Source: Methylobacter sp. (GTDB lineage: Bacteria; Pseudomonadota; Gammaproteobacteria; Methylococcales; Methylomonadaceae). From it: a DNA stretch of 64,000 nt. The notes under the pieces were generated by a model, which saw nothing but the letters and a program-made list of their open reading frames with translations, was not told the DNA's origin and ran no database searches. The stretch is taken from positions 1 through 64,000 of the forward strand of contig JAURZV010000079.1 in NCBI GenBank assembly GCA_030653175.1. The letters are read 5' to 3'. The position numbers and the translations under genes are program-made. Below, one piece after another: positions 44,401 to 52,649 of this stretch. Numbering within the stretch: the first letter of the stretch is position 1; every line of letters starts with the position of its first letter.

Positions 44401-44904
44401 ATTTTGCACAGCCAGCTCACTTTCAAGTTTCCTTATCTGCTCATCCAGATTACTAATCTTTCCTTTTTCAAGAATAAGCCGTTGCTCAAGCTCCTCAACC
44501 GGTATCCGGCTAAAGTCCTCCAGTTTTTGCTTGGATACTTTCAGCAGGGTCTGCTCAAGTTCCTTTTGCAGCTTTCTGGTTTGCTCCGGCGCTTGCTTGA
44601 TAGCCGCCTTAAAGTCGGCTGTCTGTACTTTAAACTTTTCGACATTGGCCAAATTATCTTCCGCCGCCTGATAAATAGACAGCAATTTGGATTTTGTCGT
44701 CTCATCAATACCTCCTCGGGTATTGATAGCCTCGATTTTGGCCTTTAGCGTGTCTTTATTGATTTCAAACGTTATGCTTTTTTGCCCGGCATCCGGCGTC
44801 GCGCTTTTAGCCCACGCTCCGGTTGAGCCCATGGTGATAATAAGCAATAAAAACAGCAGGGGGCAAATCTTTGATTGAACGGCAGGGAAATTAATGATTT
44901 TCAT
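41470..44904 (-). CDS. Large mechanosensitive channel, MscK/KefA-like
   Basis: 1144 residues. A signal peptide (FLLLIITMGSTGAWA) is followed by a long periplasmic coiled-coil domain (about 35-470, MscS_porin type), about 11 membrane helices, and a C-terminal MscS channel core. The pore helix and vestibule motifs are WLVAALSVGLGFGLQEIFAN, LFERPIRVGDTVTIGTVTGKV and DLIVPNKTFITSQLINWTLSD. It should release solutes on hypo-osmotic shock. Transcribed alone. Confidence 0.93.
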   Translation of the reverse strand: MKIINFPAVQSKICPLLFLLLIITMGSTGAWAKSATPDAGQKSITFEINKDTLKAKIEAINTRGGIDETTKSKLLSIYQAAEDNLANVEKFKVQTADFKAAIKQAPEQTRKLQKELEQTLLKVSKQKLEDFSRIPVEELEQRLILEKGKISNLDEQIRKLESELAVQNSRPQLIREETVAAQQDIDAAQKKLQVPTGKADAKLEVEAKQVQLKTLIDSRTAELKMLDAEAISNPARVELLKTRFQLLDSQKAALSPVVAAIESLTFDLRQQEAKQMQDALSQAEKAVSGKHPLIQESTRENIQYSRDLQDITAKIEQYTEQKTKVEAQAGEIETDFKSAEKKISLAGLSPALGKILREQRRNLSVQDEFKRQSQTIQNETAITSLAQFKVEDKLKRLMDVDAELNDMVKQQVDPALPADQRMMIQAELRVLLNNQKELLNKLSVAYTTYLRMLGDFDFARQQMSAQAGKFAIYLDERLLWVPSSEPINLGYITDLYHSAQWLLSPFNWMAVIKDAVKLTLHQLFLTFIAILCLVGLQLSRNWAKLQLTAISDKTDSFYYTLRALAYNLILVLPLPLILYYLGWFLSSSIQVADFTKAVGEGLQGTALPLFFLQFFYRLFAAEGIARKHFQWQKSTVSLLRTQIAWIRFIVVPGVFIISSTSASKFSAHSDSIGRLALIIIMIVMAVFAGRVLKPSTGLLYGYINKNPDGWITKLRYVWYAAAICIPLIVIGFAVAGYYLSALELQQKLIITLRLIFLTIIIHALVFRWLTLVNRQLAITNARQKRKAAAVTEKHLAGSEDPVLPVDEQQIDIPKINAQTIKLLNVFIGFTLVIGFWMIWKNILPAFSFLDRIELWQHLVNIDNQESYQPITMTNLLLAGLYAFIAVVAVLNFSGVMELLVFRRLSIEAGGRYAVNQLAKYILFSIGFISVANELGGSWSQVQWLVAALSVGLGFGLQEIFANMVSGIILLFERPIRVGDTVTIGTVTGKVSRIQMRATTLIDMDQKDLIVPNKTFITSQLINWTLSDPITRVVIPVGIAYGSDIELAHKIMMDTVSSTPMVLAEPEPSVLLVGFGDSSLNFSIRIYVSELLNRLPVAHDLHIRLEKALREHKIEIPFPQRDIHVRSVVHEHDEINHDMQRITGE

Positions 44905-44988
44905 AGATTAAATAGTACAACGGGGAATAAATACACAGTGATATTGTAAACTGTTTTTGCCGATTCCGAAGCAGGAGCTTGAGGGTGC

Positions 44989-45072
44989 GGTAGGATGGGT
45001 AGAGGCTATAGCCGAAACCCATCATAATCAGTCTCTCATGCGATGGGTTTCGCTACGCTCTACTCATCCTGC
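44989..45072. repeat. Palindromic repeat GTAGGATGGGTAGAG
   Basis: GGTAGGATGGGTAGAGGC-TATAG-CCGAAACCCATC and GATGGGTTTCG-CTAC-GCTCTACTCATCCTGC form an inverted pair. This type of repeat is dispersed widely in proteobacterial genomes. It lies just beyond the stop of the DUF808 gene. Confidence 0.7.
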
Positions 45073-45076
45073 CTCG

Positions 45077-46027
45077 CTAATATTTAAAACGATGATAAAC
45101 ACGCCTCGCTATCGTCACACCGGCCAACGCAAGCGCACCGAAAACAATGCCTGCCAGTGCATTGAGCAGCGAAGAAGTCAGCGTTTCCAGCATGTCGCCG
45201 ATGCCGGATACGGCGTTGGTGCTTTGCGCAAGATACTCGATAAAGTGGTGCGCTACGGGAATACCGTGAGTAATAATCCCGCCGCCTACCATAAACATCG
45301 CTGCAGTGCCGACTATCGCCAGCAATTTCATCAGGTAAGGTGCGCCATGCAGACAGACCCGGCCGGCTTTACGCTGCATTTTCGCCCATAGATCGACACC
45401 CGGCTTTTGGCACAGGTAAAGTCCCGCATCATCCAGCTTTACAATGACTGCCACCAGACCGTATACGCCTACCGTCATAATCAGCGCAATGCCGGAAACC
45501 ACGACCACCTTGATCGCAAAAGCCGCAGCTGTCACTGCGCCCAGCGTGATGACGATAATTTCTGCGGACAACACAAAATCGGTACGAACGGCTCCCTTAA
45601 TCTTGTCCTGCTCAAACGCTACCAGATCGATCTCAGGATTGGCGACTGCCGCCGCCAGTTCGGCCTGATGGACTTCATTTTCTGCATGAGAGTGCAACAA
45701 CGGGTGCGCCAGTTTTTCAAATCCCTCAAAACACAAATAAGCGCCGCCCAGCATCAGCAACGGCATGATCAACCCGGGCGCAATCCAGCTGATCGCTAAC
45801 GCCGTCGGCACTAAAATCAGTTTGTTTTTCAGTGAGCCTTTCGCTACCGCCCACACCACCGGCAGCTCTCGATCCGCGCGAATACCGGACACCTGCTCGG
45901 CATTCAGTGCCAAATCATCACCCAGAATACCGGTGGTTTTCTTCGCCGCAATCTTGGTCATCAAGGCCACGTCATCCAGGACTGAGGCAATATCATCAAG
46001 TAAAACTAAAAGGCTGGTTCCGGCCAT
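45077..46027 (-). CDS. DUF808 (YedI-type) membrane protein
   Basis: 316 residues. The family opening SLLVLLDDIASVLDDVALMTKIAAKKTTGILGDDLA is unmistakable; AYLCFEGFEKLAHPLLH follows. About six membrane helices span the rest. The family is widespread and its function is unsettled. Transcribed leftward, 50 bases after which nothing but the palindromic repeat follows. Confidence 0.9.
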   Translation of the reverse strand: MAGTSLLVLLDDIASVLDDVALMTKIAAKKTTGILGDDLALNAEQVSGIRADRELPVVWAVAKGSLKNKLILVPTALAISWIAPGLIMPLLMLGGAYLCFEGFEKLAHPLLHSHAENEVHQAELAAAVANPEIDLVAFEQDKIKGAVRTDFVLSAEIIVITLGAVTAAAFAIKVVVVSGIALIMTVGVYGLVAVIVKLDDAGLYLCQKPGVDLWAKMQRKAGRVCLHGAPYLMKLLAIVGTAAMFMVGGGIITHGIPVAHHFIEYLAQSTNAVSGIGDMLETLTSSLLNALAGIVFGALALAGVTIARRVYHRFKY

Positions 46028-46147
46028 AGGTTCTTTTATATAAAGGTTGATTGAAGAGATGCCGGGGTTTTCATCGCCAAGCTACTTCAATTGATGATGG
46101 TTTATTTCCATCCTGTGTGTTTTAGCGCGAGTTGGCTTTCTAACCAT

Positions 46148-47548
46148 TCAAAGGGTAATCCTCTCCCCGACTTTAGGAACATTCGCATTCCACCCCGTGC
46201 GCTTGAAGCAGGTCTGCAATGATAACGTCGCCGATTTCTCGCCATGAATCAGATAAAGTCTCGGCTTGGGCTCTTTAAAATGCCCCGCCCACTGCAATAA
46301 CTGGCTTTGATCGGCATGAGCGCTTAACGCACCCAGCGTATGCACCTTGGCCGCCACATTGACCTCAGCGCCCAGAATTTTCAAATGCGCTTTTTTACCG
46401 TCAACAATAGCCCGGCCTAAAGTGCCTTCAGCCTGAAAGCCTGCGATGATGATATGCGCATTGCGCCGCCATAAGTTATATTTAAGATGGTGACGGATGC
46501 GCCCGCCGTTACACATGCCGCTGCCGGCAATAATAATCGCGCCGCCGGCAATGCGGTTGACGGCCATTGATTCTTCGGCTGTCTGTGAATAGATCAATCC
46601 CGGCAACCAGGCTTGCCAACCGCCGGGAGCAATTTTGGTAAATTCCGGATCATCAATATTGAATAAATGTGTATTTTCAGCGTAGATATTGCTGGCGCTG
46701 ATCGCCATCGGGCTATCCAGATAAATCTGTTGCTGCGGCAACCCGCCCTGACGCTGAATTTTACCCAGCCAGTAAATCAGATCCTGGGTTCTACCCACCG
46801 CAAAAGCCGGAATAATGACATTGCCGCCGCTCTCTGCGGCTTCCGCCAATGTTTCGCGCAATTCATCCAGAGTGTTTACCAACGGTTTATGGTCACGGTC
46901 GCCGTAAGTAGATTCAAGCAACAATACATCGGCTTCGGTTAAAACAGCTGGATCGCGCAGTAACGGCGAATTCAGGTTGCCTAAATCGCCGGAAAAAACC
47001 AGTGTTTTGGTTTTATCTTTTTCGTTGATGCGCAAACGCACAATCGATGAACCGAGTATATGTCCCGCTTCATGAAAAGAAATGCTTAACTCGGGAAGTA
47101 TTTTGGTTTCCACGCCATAGGCTATCGGCCGACGTAGCGATAGTAATGCCTTTACGTCCGCCTCTGTATATAAAGGTTCAAGCAGCGGCTTACCGGCACG
47201 TTCCCGACGTTTATTTTCCCATTCGGTATCCCGTAATTGCAGATGGGCGGCATCCATCAACATCAGCTCCAACAGCGGAAAACTGGCCTCAGTCAGAAAT
47301 ACCGAACCCTTGAAACCGTCTTTAACCAGCTTGGGCAAGCGTCCGCAGTGGTCAAGATGGGCGTGGGACAAAACCACAGCATCAATGCCGGCAGGATCAA
47401 AGGGGAAATCGGCTTCATTTTGTTTTTCTGTTTCTCTTGAACCCTGAAACAGTCCGCAATCAAGTAATATACGGCTGGAGTCGGTTTCCAGTAAATAACA
47501 GGAGCCGGTAACCTGGCCTGTTGCACCTAAAAAAGTAAGATTTGCCAT
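46148..47548 (-). CDS. MBL-fold, beta-CASP RNA-processing exonuclease
   Basis: 466 residues from MANLTFLGATGQVTGSCYLLE (codon 47546-47548). The metallo-beta-lactamase motif is VVLSHAHLDHCGRLP, HEAGHILGSS carries the third His, and VFSGDLGNLNSPLL holds the bridging Asp. The beta-CASP region has PAFAVGRTQDLIYWLG, ILAGSGMCNGGRI-type IIAGSGMCNGGRIRHHL and VHTLGALSAHADQSQLLQW. CPSF73-type RNases have this architecture. It should cut or trim RNA in a zinc-dependent manner. The earlier Met at 47593 is not supported. Confidence 0.93.
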   Translation of the reverse strand: MANLTFLGATGQVTGSCYLLETDSSRILLDCGLFQGSRETEKQNEADFPFDPAGIDAVVLSHAHLDHCGRLPKLVKDGFKGSVFLTEASFPLLELMLMDAAHLQLRDTEWENKRRERAGKPLLEPLYTEADVKALLSLRRPIAYGVETKILPELSISFHEAGHILGSSIVRLRINEKDKTKTLVFSGDLGNLNSPLLRDPAVLTEADVLLLESTYGDRDHKPLVNTLDELRETLAEAAESGGNVIIPAFAVGRTQDLIYWLGKIQRQGGLPQQQIYLDSPMAISASNIYAENTHLFNIDDPEFTKIAPGGWQAWLPGLIYSQTAEESMAVNRIAGGAIIIAGSGMCNGGRIRHHLKYNLWRRNAHIIIAGFQAEGTLGRAIVDGKKAHLKILGAEVNVAAKVHTLGALSAHADQSQLLQWAGHFKEPKPRLYLIHGEKSATLSLQTCFKRTGWNANVPKVGERITL

Positions 47549-47676
47549 AGACTTGCCTTGTAGTGAGTGAAACTCAATAAATGATGTAGCCATATCGACA
47601 CATCGCTATGCCGCTCTTTCATTATACTACCTCCTGCATGGAGCGGTTGCCCACGAGGCACGACCCCATGGATGGG

Positions 47677-47756
47677 GGAGGTGGAATCGCGTCCGGAACA
47701 GCAATTGAGAGCACCAACAGTAAGCGCTTTAGGCGATGCAGGAGCTATTGCCGAGG
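47677..47756. repeat. Dispersed repeat GGAATCGCG...GGAGCTATTGCCGAGG, copy left of the L,D-transpeptidase gene
   Basis: GGAGGTGGAATCGCGTCC and GGAACAGCAATTGAGAGCACC here match GGAGGTAGAATCGCGTTT and GGAACAGCGATCGAGAGTA at 49921-49958. GATGCAGGAGCTATTGCCGAGG (47735-47756) matches 50071-50092 with one base changed. The repeats therefore lie on both sides of the transpeptidase gene. Confidence 0.65.
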
Positions 47757-47913
47757 AGCAAATACTTATCCAGCCAGCCGTCAAATTTCCTCGAACGATG
47801 TAGTTGATGTTAAAATTACATATCAATCAAAAAGACTGATTATCCTATTAAAAAAGGTTTGTAGTAACCCAACTGCAAAACTTAATATCACGAACATTCA
47901 GCGAAGAAATAAA

Positions 47914-49662
47914 TTGAAAAAAACCATAAGATACCCTATTCCCCGATTGCTAATATTTCTTTTCTTGACTCTACCCATACAGGCGTTGTTTGCAGAGGAA
48001 ACCGTCAATCAGGAACCCGGCATAGCTCAGGAAATTACCGCCATTATTGCTGCAAAACAGCATCCTTACCTGATGCTGTCCAATTTTCCCAATCGTACCG
48101 AAGATCTTGAATACCTCTATAGAATGTCCAACCACCAGTTACTGTGGCTAGGCAATGCGGATGCAGAAAAAAATATCACCGAAGCGCTTAATCTATTAGC
48201 GAACGCGGCTATCAACGGTTTAAATCCTAAAAATTACGACGCTGAAACACTAAGGCAAAAATTACAGCCTGCCTTAAAACTCAAGCCGGACTCGTATAAA
48301 GAATTGGCACTATACGATACGGCGCTCAGCATATCGTTGCTACGCTTTCTGCATGATTTGAATTATGGCCGGGTCAATCCGCAAGGCATAAATTTTAACT
48401 TGAAGTTAAGAGAAAAAAAGCTGATTGATTTACCACTGCTGATTAAAAACAGTCTGGCTCAAAACACCTTGCCCCAATTACCGCTATCGGTTGAACCTAA
48501 GTTAAAGCAATATCAAAAGTTAAAACAGGCATTGGCTAGTTACCGTGAGCTTGCCGCGAAAGCGCCGTCTTTTAAAATGGAGATTAAAGAAACGTTGCGC
48601 CCCGGCGAATCCCATCCGCAAATTGCCGAGCTGCGCCGATTTTTAACCATCATAGGCGACTTGCCTGAAGATAAAACGGTTATCGACGCTGAAAAATCAT
48701 CGCTATACACTGACGCCATTGCTACCGGAGTTAAGAAGTATCAAAAGCGGCATGGACTTACTGCTGACGGCTATATCGGAAAAGGTTCTGTGGCCGCACT
48801 CAATGTACCTTTAAGCTACCGAATAACACAAATCGAATTGGCTATGGAAAGACTGCGCTGGTTACCGGAGCTCAATATCGGCACATTAATTATTGTTAAT
48901 ATTCCGGCCTTTCAATTATGGGCGTTTGAGTCGATTGATCAGGCGGATACCACTATAGTCAATATGAGGGTCGTTGTCGGTAATGCGCTAAAGACCCAAA
49001 CCCCGGTGTTGATGGCGGAAATGCACTTTATCGATTTCATGCCTTACTGGAATGTGCCTTACAGCATCATAAAAAATGAAATATTGCCCAAGTTAATTCA
49101 AAACAACAATTATCTTGATAAAGAAAATATGGAAATGGTTTCTGTTTTTCGCGACGGTGAAAAACCTACAGCGCTTAACGCAGAAACAATGAATCTGCTT
49201 AAAGAGGGAAAGTTAAGAGTCAGGCAGCGCCCGGGGAGAAAAAATGCATTGGGCAATGTCAAGTTTATTTTCCCCAATAAGGATGACGTGTATTTACATG
49301 ATACCCCTGCAAATGCCTTGTTTAGCAAATCACGGAGAGATTTCAGCCATGGCTGTGTGCGGGTTGCGGATCCTCAAAAACTGGCTGAGTTTGCACTTAA
49401 AAATCAGGACAACTGGAACGCCGAAACTATACAACTGGCCATGAACACGCCAAAAACGCAGAGAGTCATATTGAAAAAGCCGATACCGGTGTTGTTTTTT
49501 TATACCACGGCTTTTTTCGACCAATATAACAATTTAGAGTTTTACCCCGATATTTATGGCCATGACGCTGTACTACTGGAAGCCCTGAGTAAACCGGATG
49601 ACCTGTCTGACCAATCGCTTTTTATCAGCACCAATTCGACGCCGGGAGCGGCAATCAAGTAG
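47914..49662 (+). CDS. L,D-transpeptidase, YcbB/LdtD-like
   Basis: About 582 residues from a TTG at 47914, chosen because it opens the signal peptide (KKTIRYPIPRLLIFLFLTLPIQALFA). The frame extends upstream to 47608, but that part is repeat sequence. The scaffold domain (about 60-230) is followed by a peptidoglycan-binding domain (HPQIAELRRFLTIIGDLPE ... KKYQKRHGLTADGYIG) and the YkuD catalytic domain with SRRDFSHGCVRVADP holding the catalytic Cys and His. It makes 3-3 cross-links in peptidoglycan. It lies next to a YcbK-type gene, as in E. coli ycbB-ycbK, though facing it. Confidence 0.9.
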   Translation: MKKTIRYPIPRLLIFLFLTLPIQALFAEETVNQEPGIAQEITAIIAAKQHPYLMLSNFPNRTEDLEYLYRMSNHQLLWLGNADAEKNITEALNLLANAAINGLNPKNYDAETLRQKLQPALKLKPDSYKELALYDTALSISLLRFLHDLNYGRVNPQGINFNLKLREKKLIDLPLLIKNSLAQNTLPQLPLSVEPKLKQYQKLKQALASYRELAAKAPSFKMEIKETLRPGESHPQIAELRRFLTIIGDLPEDKTVIDAEKSSLYTDAIATGVKKYQKRHGLTADGYIGKGSVAALNVPLSYRITQIELAMERLRWLPELNIGTLIIVNIPAFQLWAFESIDQADTTIVNMRVVVGNALKTQTPVLMAEMHFIDFMPYWNVPYSIIKNEILPKLIQNNNYLDKENMEMVSVFRDGEKPTALNAETMNLLKEGKLRVRQRPGRKNALGNVKFIFPNKDDVYLHDTPANALFSKSRRDFSHGCVRVADPQKLAEFALKNQDNWNAETIQLAMNTPKTQRVILKKPIPVLFFYTTAFFDQYNNLEFYPDIYGHDAVLLEALSKPDDLSDQSLFISTNSTPGAAIK

Positions 49663-49920
49663 ACGCAACATTTGTTACAAGAAACGTGGTAATTGCCGAC
49701 GATTGCATGAATAAAATATTGCATAACGCCATGAATGGCGTGTAGTAGAGCACCAAATGCAGGCGCTTTACTACTACAGGACGCAGGAGGTAGGACCCCA
49801 TGGATGCATAGGCATCTGCACAAGTACCTGCCCCTTCTCCCTTGAGGGAGAAGGTTGGGATGAGGGGGATATAAATGGTTGTTTTTATTCTCCTCTCCCC
49901 AACCCTCTCCAACAGGAGAG

Positions 49921-49960
49921 GGAGGTAGAATCGCGTTTGGAACAGCGATCGAGAGTAATG
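49921..49960. repeat. Dispersed repeat GGAATCGCG, copy right of the L,D-transpeptidase gene
   Basis: Matches 47677-47715 at about 31 of 39 positions; see that entry. Confidence 0.6.
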
Positions 49961-50062
49961 CAGGAGCAATATCTCTATCTTGATAAGCATTAATTTAAGC
50001 GGAAAGTCTGTATATTAAATCGCTTGATTTGAAGAACACAGACGACTGCATGCGTAGAGGTT

Positions 50063-50093
50063 GCCTCGGCAATGCAGGAGCTATTGCCGAGGC
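50063..50093. repeat. Stem-loop with GCAGGAGCT loop
   Basis: GCCTCGGCAAT and ATTGCCGAGGC form a perfect 11-base stem around the loop GCAGGAGCT. The right half recurs at 47735-47756. Confidence 0.75.
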
Positions 50094-50205
50094 GGTGTAG
50101 AAGAAATTAACGAGTACACGAAGTTTTTATTTCTGAACTTCGTGGTTTTATGCCTTAAGTTGCTACGAAACTTATATCCCGCTCTTCGTGTCATCCGGAT
50201 AGGGT

Positions 50206-50904
50206 CTATCCGGCCCAGGTTCTTACGCTGCCGGTATCCAAATGCACAAAATTGGACCTTCCGTAATAACCGACACCGCCACGTTGCATGGCCAATGCTG
50301 CATTTCTAATCCTTCTGGCATCCAAGCCTTCAATGCGAATATCAATCGCCCTGCCCTCCATGTGCAGACTATTTTTGGCAACGCCATCGCTGTGTTTACG
50401 TAAGTCGGCATTGGTAGCCGGTGATCGATAACCGGAGACGATATGAAAGGGCTTTCTGACTTCGAGAGTATGTTTTAAGTCATACAGCTGATCCAGTAAT
50501 GCCGGATCAATGGGGTGGACGGTACCGTCATGATAGTCACGAAACAAATGATTAATTTCGTGGAGTGCATCTTTAATATAACGACCCTGCTCAAAGTAAG
50601 TCAGATTTAACTGGTCGCCGGTATGCGTGTTATGCAAAGCAAGCATCTTATGCGAAGGCGAGTTCCTATTAAATATGCTAGGGGTATCTATCGTAGATGA
50701 AAACTTGTATGAGGACAGGTGCTGGTGTAGCGTGTCATGGACACGTGCCTTATGATTAGCCGAGTGCGGGGCAAGTACTGCGTGTGAAGCTATGTGTTTG
50801 ACTTTAGCGTTTGCGACTCCGACGCCTCCAGCCATCAGCAAGGAACCGTAAGCCATATTTTTAAGAAACTTTCGTCGTGATGAAATAATGTCGCTTTCAT
50901 TCAT
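50206..50904 (-). CDS. Tat-exported YcbK-like (DUF882, M15A-type) protein
   Basis: 232 residues. A twin-arginine signal (SSRRKFLKNMAYGSLLMAGGVGVANA) leads to a peptidase M15_3-like domain: VVSGYRSPATNADLRKHS-type IVSGYRSPATNADLRKHSDGVAKNSLHMEGRAIDIRI carries the zinc-site His and Asp, and YYGRSNFVHLDTGSVRTW the last His. The group contains LD-carboxypeptidase-like and lytic enzymes of the cell wall. It lies next to the L,D-transpeptidase, which supports a role in peptidoglycan. Confidence 0.92.
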   Translation of the reverse strand: MNESDIISSRRKFLKNMAYGSLLMAGGVGVANAKVKHIASHAVLAPHSANHKARVHDTLHQHLSSYKFSSTIDTPSIFNRNSPSHKMLALHNTHTGDQLNLTYFEQGRYIKDALHEINHLFRDYHDGTVHPIDPALLDQLYDLKHTLEVRKPFHIVSGYRSPATNADLRKHSDGVAKNSLHMEGRAIDIRIEGLDARRIRNAALAMQRGGVGYYGRSNFVHLDTGSVRTWAG

Positions 50905-51062
50905 AGTGGGTTAGGCTCTTGTTGATGCTTTATACGTAATTAATGCAGATGGCGTTATTCTCATCACTTAATCTTAAATTAGCCTTAAGTGACCTTACAT
51001 ATTCTCTACAAAAATGCTTCTCCGTGCCGAATGTTTGAAGTATCAAGCATTTTTTAAATAAC
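50905..51062. other. Intergenic region upstream of YcbK-type gene
   Basis: No gene. Holds the promoter area of the leftward YcbK-type gene. Confidence 0.4.
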
Positions 51063-51329
51063 GTAACTATTCAGCCACGGATTGACGCAGACGCGCACAC
51101 TGATAAACTGAAATATAAAGAACTTACCCGTCAGTTTCTATGAGGCTTATAACAAGTCAGATCGCGGTTTCCTGGAATCGGCCTATGAAAGAGTTTTATA
51201 ACAAGGATTGCGGCTTAGAGGCTCAAGAAGAATGCTGTTTACTTTCATGGAAGCCTCATCGGCAATACGGCTCGTTTATAATAAACAGCAATCTGTTTAA
51301 TCTGCGTTGATCTGTGGCTGAATAGTTAC
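51063..51329 (+). mobile_element. 267-bp inverted-repeat element carrying a GxxExxY gene remnant
   Basis: The ends GTAACTATTCAGCCACGG and CTGTGGCTGAATAGTTAC are inverted repeats that continue inward (about 26 of 29 positions match, to ATTGACGCAGA / TCTGCGTTGAT). The flanks TAAATAAC and AAAATAAC look like an eight-base target duplication with one mismatch. Inside, 51166-51198 reads GFLESAYERVL, the GxxExxY core of the GxxExxY protein family, then a stop at 51199, then QGLRLRG in frame. The coding part is a decayed fragment. Confidence 0.65.
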
Positions 51330-51364
51330 AAAATAACAACCACCTATCAATTATCAGGAACAAA

Positions 51365-52606
51365 ATGAACATATCGATACTGACGTTGGTTGCGGTATTT
51401 ATATTGATTGCCGTGCGTAAAATCGGCCATTTTAATATCAAGATCTGGCAATCAATGACCTGCGGAGCACTGGCGGTATTGGCTACCGGCGAGATCAGCG
51501 GACTTGATGCCCTAAAGGCCATAGATCTTAATGTCATGCTGTTTCTGTTCGGCATGTTTGTCGTCGGTCAGGCGCTGGTCGCCAGCGGCTACCTGTATGC
51601 CCTCGCCTATCATTTATTTAACCGGATGACATCAGTACCGCAACTGGTTTGCGGCATCTTGTTCGGTGCGGCTTTGAGTTCTGCGCTACTGATGAACGAT
51701 ACCCTCGCCATCATAGGCACGCCGCTGGTGCTGCGCCTGGCTCGGGAGCACAACATCCACAGCAGGTTGCTGTTATTAACTCTGGCTTATGCCATTACCA
51801 TCGGCAGCGTGATGAGCCCTATCGGCAATCCCCAGAATTTTCTGATTGCCAGTCAGGGCCCATTACCCGCGCCTTTTTTGACTTTTTTTAAGGCGCTCGC
51901 CATCCCTACGCTGGTTAATTTGATTGCCACCTATCTGATTTTACGGCTGTTTTATCGGCAACAATTCATTGCCGCTATGCCGCTTACCCATAACCCGGTC
52001 AAACTATTGGATAATAAACTGGCCAAACTGGCCCAAACCTCCTTGTTTTTGTTGATCGGATTAATAACACTCAACATCATTCTGTCCGCCGTACACAGCA
52101 CGGTGCAGCTTAAATTAAGCCATATCGCCATTATCGCCGCCCTACCGCCGATTTTGTTCAGCCCTGCCCGACTAAACTTATTAAAAAGTCTGGACTGGTC
52201 AACCTTGCTGTTTTTTGCGGCCATGTTTGTGTTAATGTCCAGCGTCTGGCAAACCGGCATCATGCAGCGACAGGTTAATGAATTACACATAGACCTGACG
52301 ACCATTCCGGCTATCATGTTGCTCAGCGCCTCGCTCAGCCAGCTGATTTCCAATGTGCCGCTGGTAGCGCTGTATTTGCCGATGCTGACTAATCCGAGCC
52401 CCGAATCGCTGATGGCTCTGGCAGCCGGCAGCACTATCGCCGGTAATCTGCTGATTTTGGGCGCTGCCAGTAATGTGATTATTATTCAGCATGCCGAAAA
52501 GCATGAAGCTACTCTCGGTTTTTTTGAGTTTGCCCGAATTGGAATTCCCTTGGGCTTTGTCAATCTATTGATATACTGGGTATGGTTTCGCTGCTGGTAC
52601 GACTAA
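51365..52606 (+). CDS. SLC13/ArsB-type anion permease
   Basis: 413 residues with about 11 membrane helices. The family motifs lie in the middle of each half: GAALSSALLMNDTLAIIGTPLVLRLARE and IGSVMSPIGNPQNFLIASQGP in the first, SLSQLISNVPLVALYLPML and GSTIAGNLLILGAASNVIIIQHAEK in the second. These are the NP/SNP hairpins of ArsB/NhaD/CitM-type ion transporters. The substrate (an anion, arsenite or Na+/H+) cannot be decided. Transcribed with the QEGLA gene 43 bases downstream. Confidence 0.88.
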   Translation: MNISILTLVAVFILIAVRKIGHFNIKIWQSMTCGALAVLATGEISGLDALKAIDLNVMLFLFGMFVVGQALVASGYLYALAYHLFNRMTSVPQLVCGILFGAALSSALLMNDTLAIIGTPLVLRLAREHNIHSRLLLLTLAYAITIGSVMSPIGNPQNFLIASQGPLPAPFLTFFKALAIPTLVNLIATYLILRLFYRQQFIAAMPLTHNPVKLLDNKLAKLAQTSLFLLIGLITLNIILSAVHSTVQLKLSHIAIIAALPPILFSPARLNLLKSLDWSTLLFFAAMFVLMSSVWQTGIMQRQVNELHIDLTTIPAIMLLSASLSQLISNVPLVALYLPMLTNPSPESLMALAAGSTIAGNLLILGAASNVIIIQHAEKHEATLGFFEFARIGIPLGFVNLLIYWVWFRCWYD

Positions 52607-52649
52607 CCGCTTACCCATTCAAATACTGCAACGCTAATGGACGACACTC

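Larger units (their letters stand above)
49663..50205. other. Repeat-rich gap between L,D-transpeptidase and YcbK-type genes
   Basis: No gene in about 540 bases. It holds ACGCCATGAATGGCGT (about 49728-49743), a large inverted C/T-rich pair (CCCCTTCTCCCTTGAGGG... and CCTCTCCAACAGGAGAGG, about 49830-49922), the repeat copy at 49921-49960, a GCCTCGGCAAT stem-loop at 50063-50093, and an ACGAAG inverted element at about 50114-50160. Confidence 0.55.

Noticed and set aside
47608-47913. Longer start for the L,D-transpeptidase
   Set aside because: The extra 102 codons lie in a dispersed repeat and would place the signal peptide in the middle of the protein.
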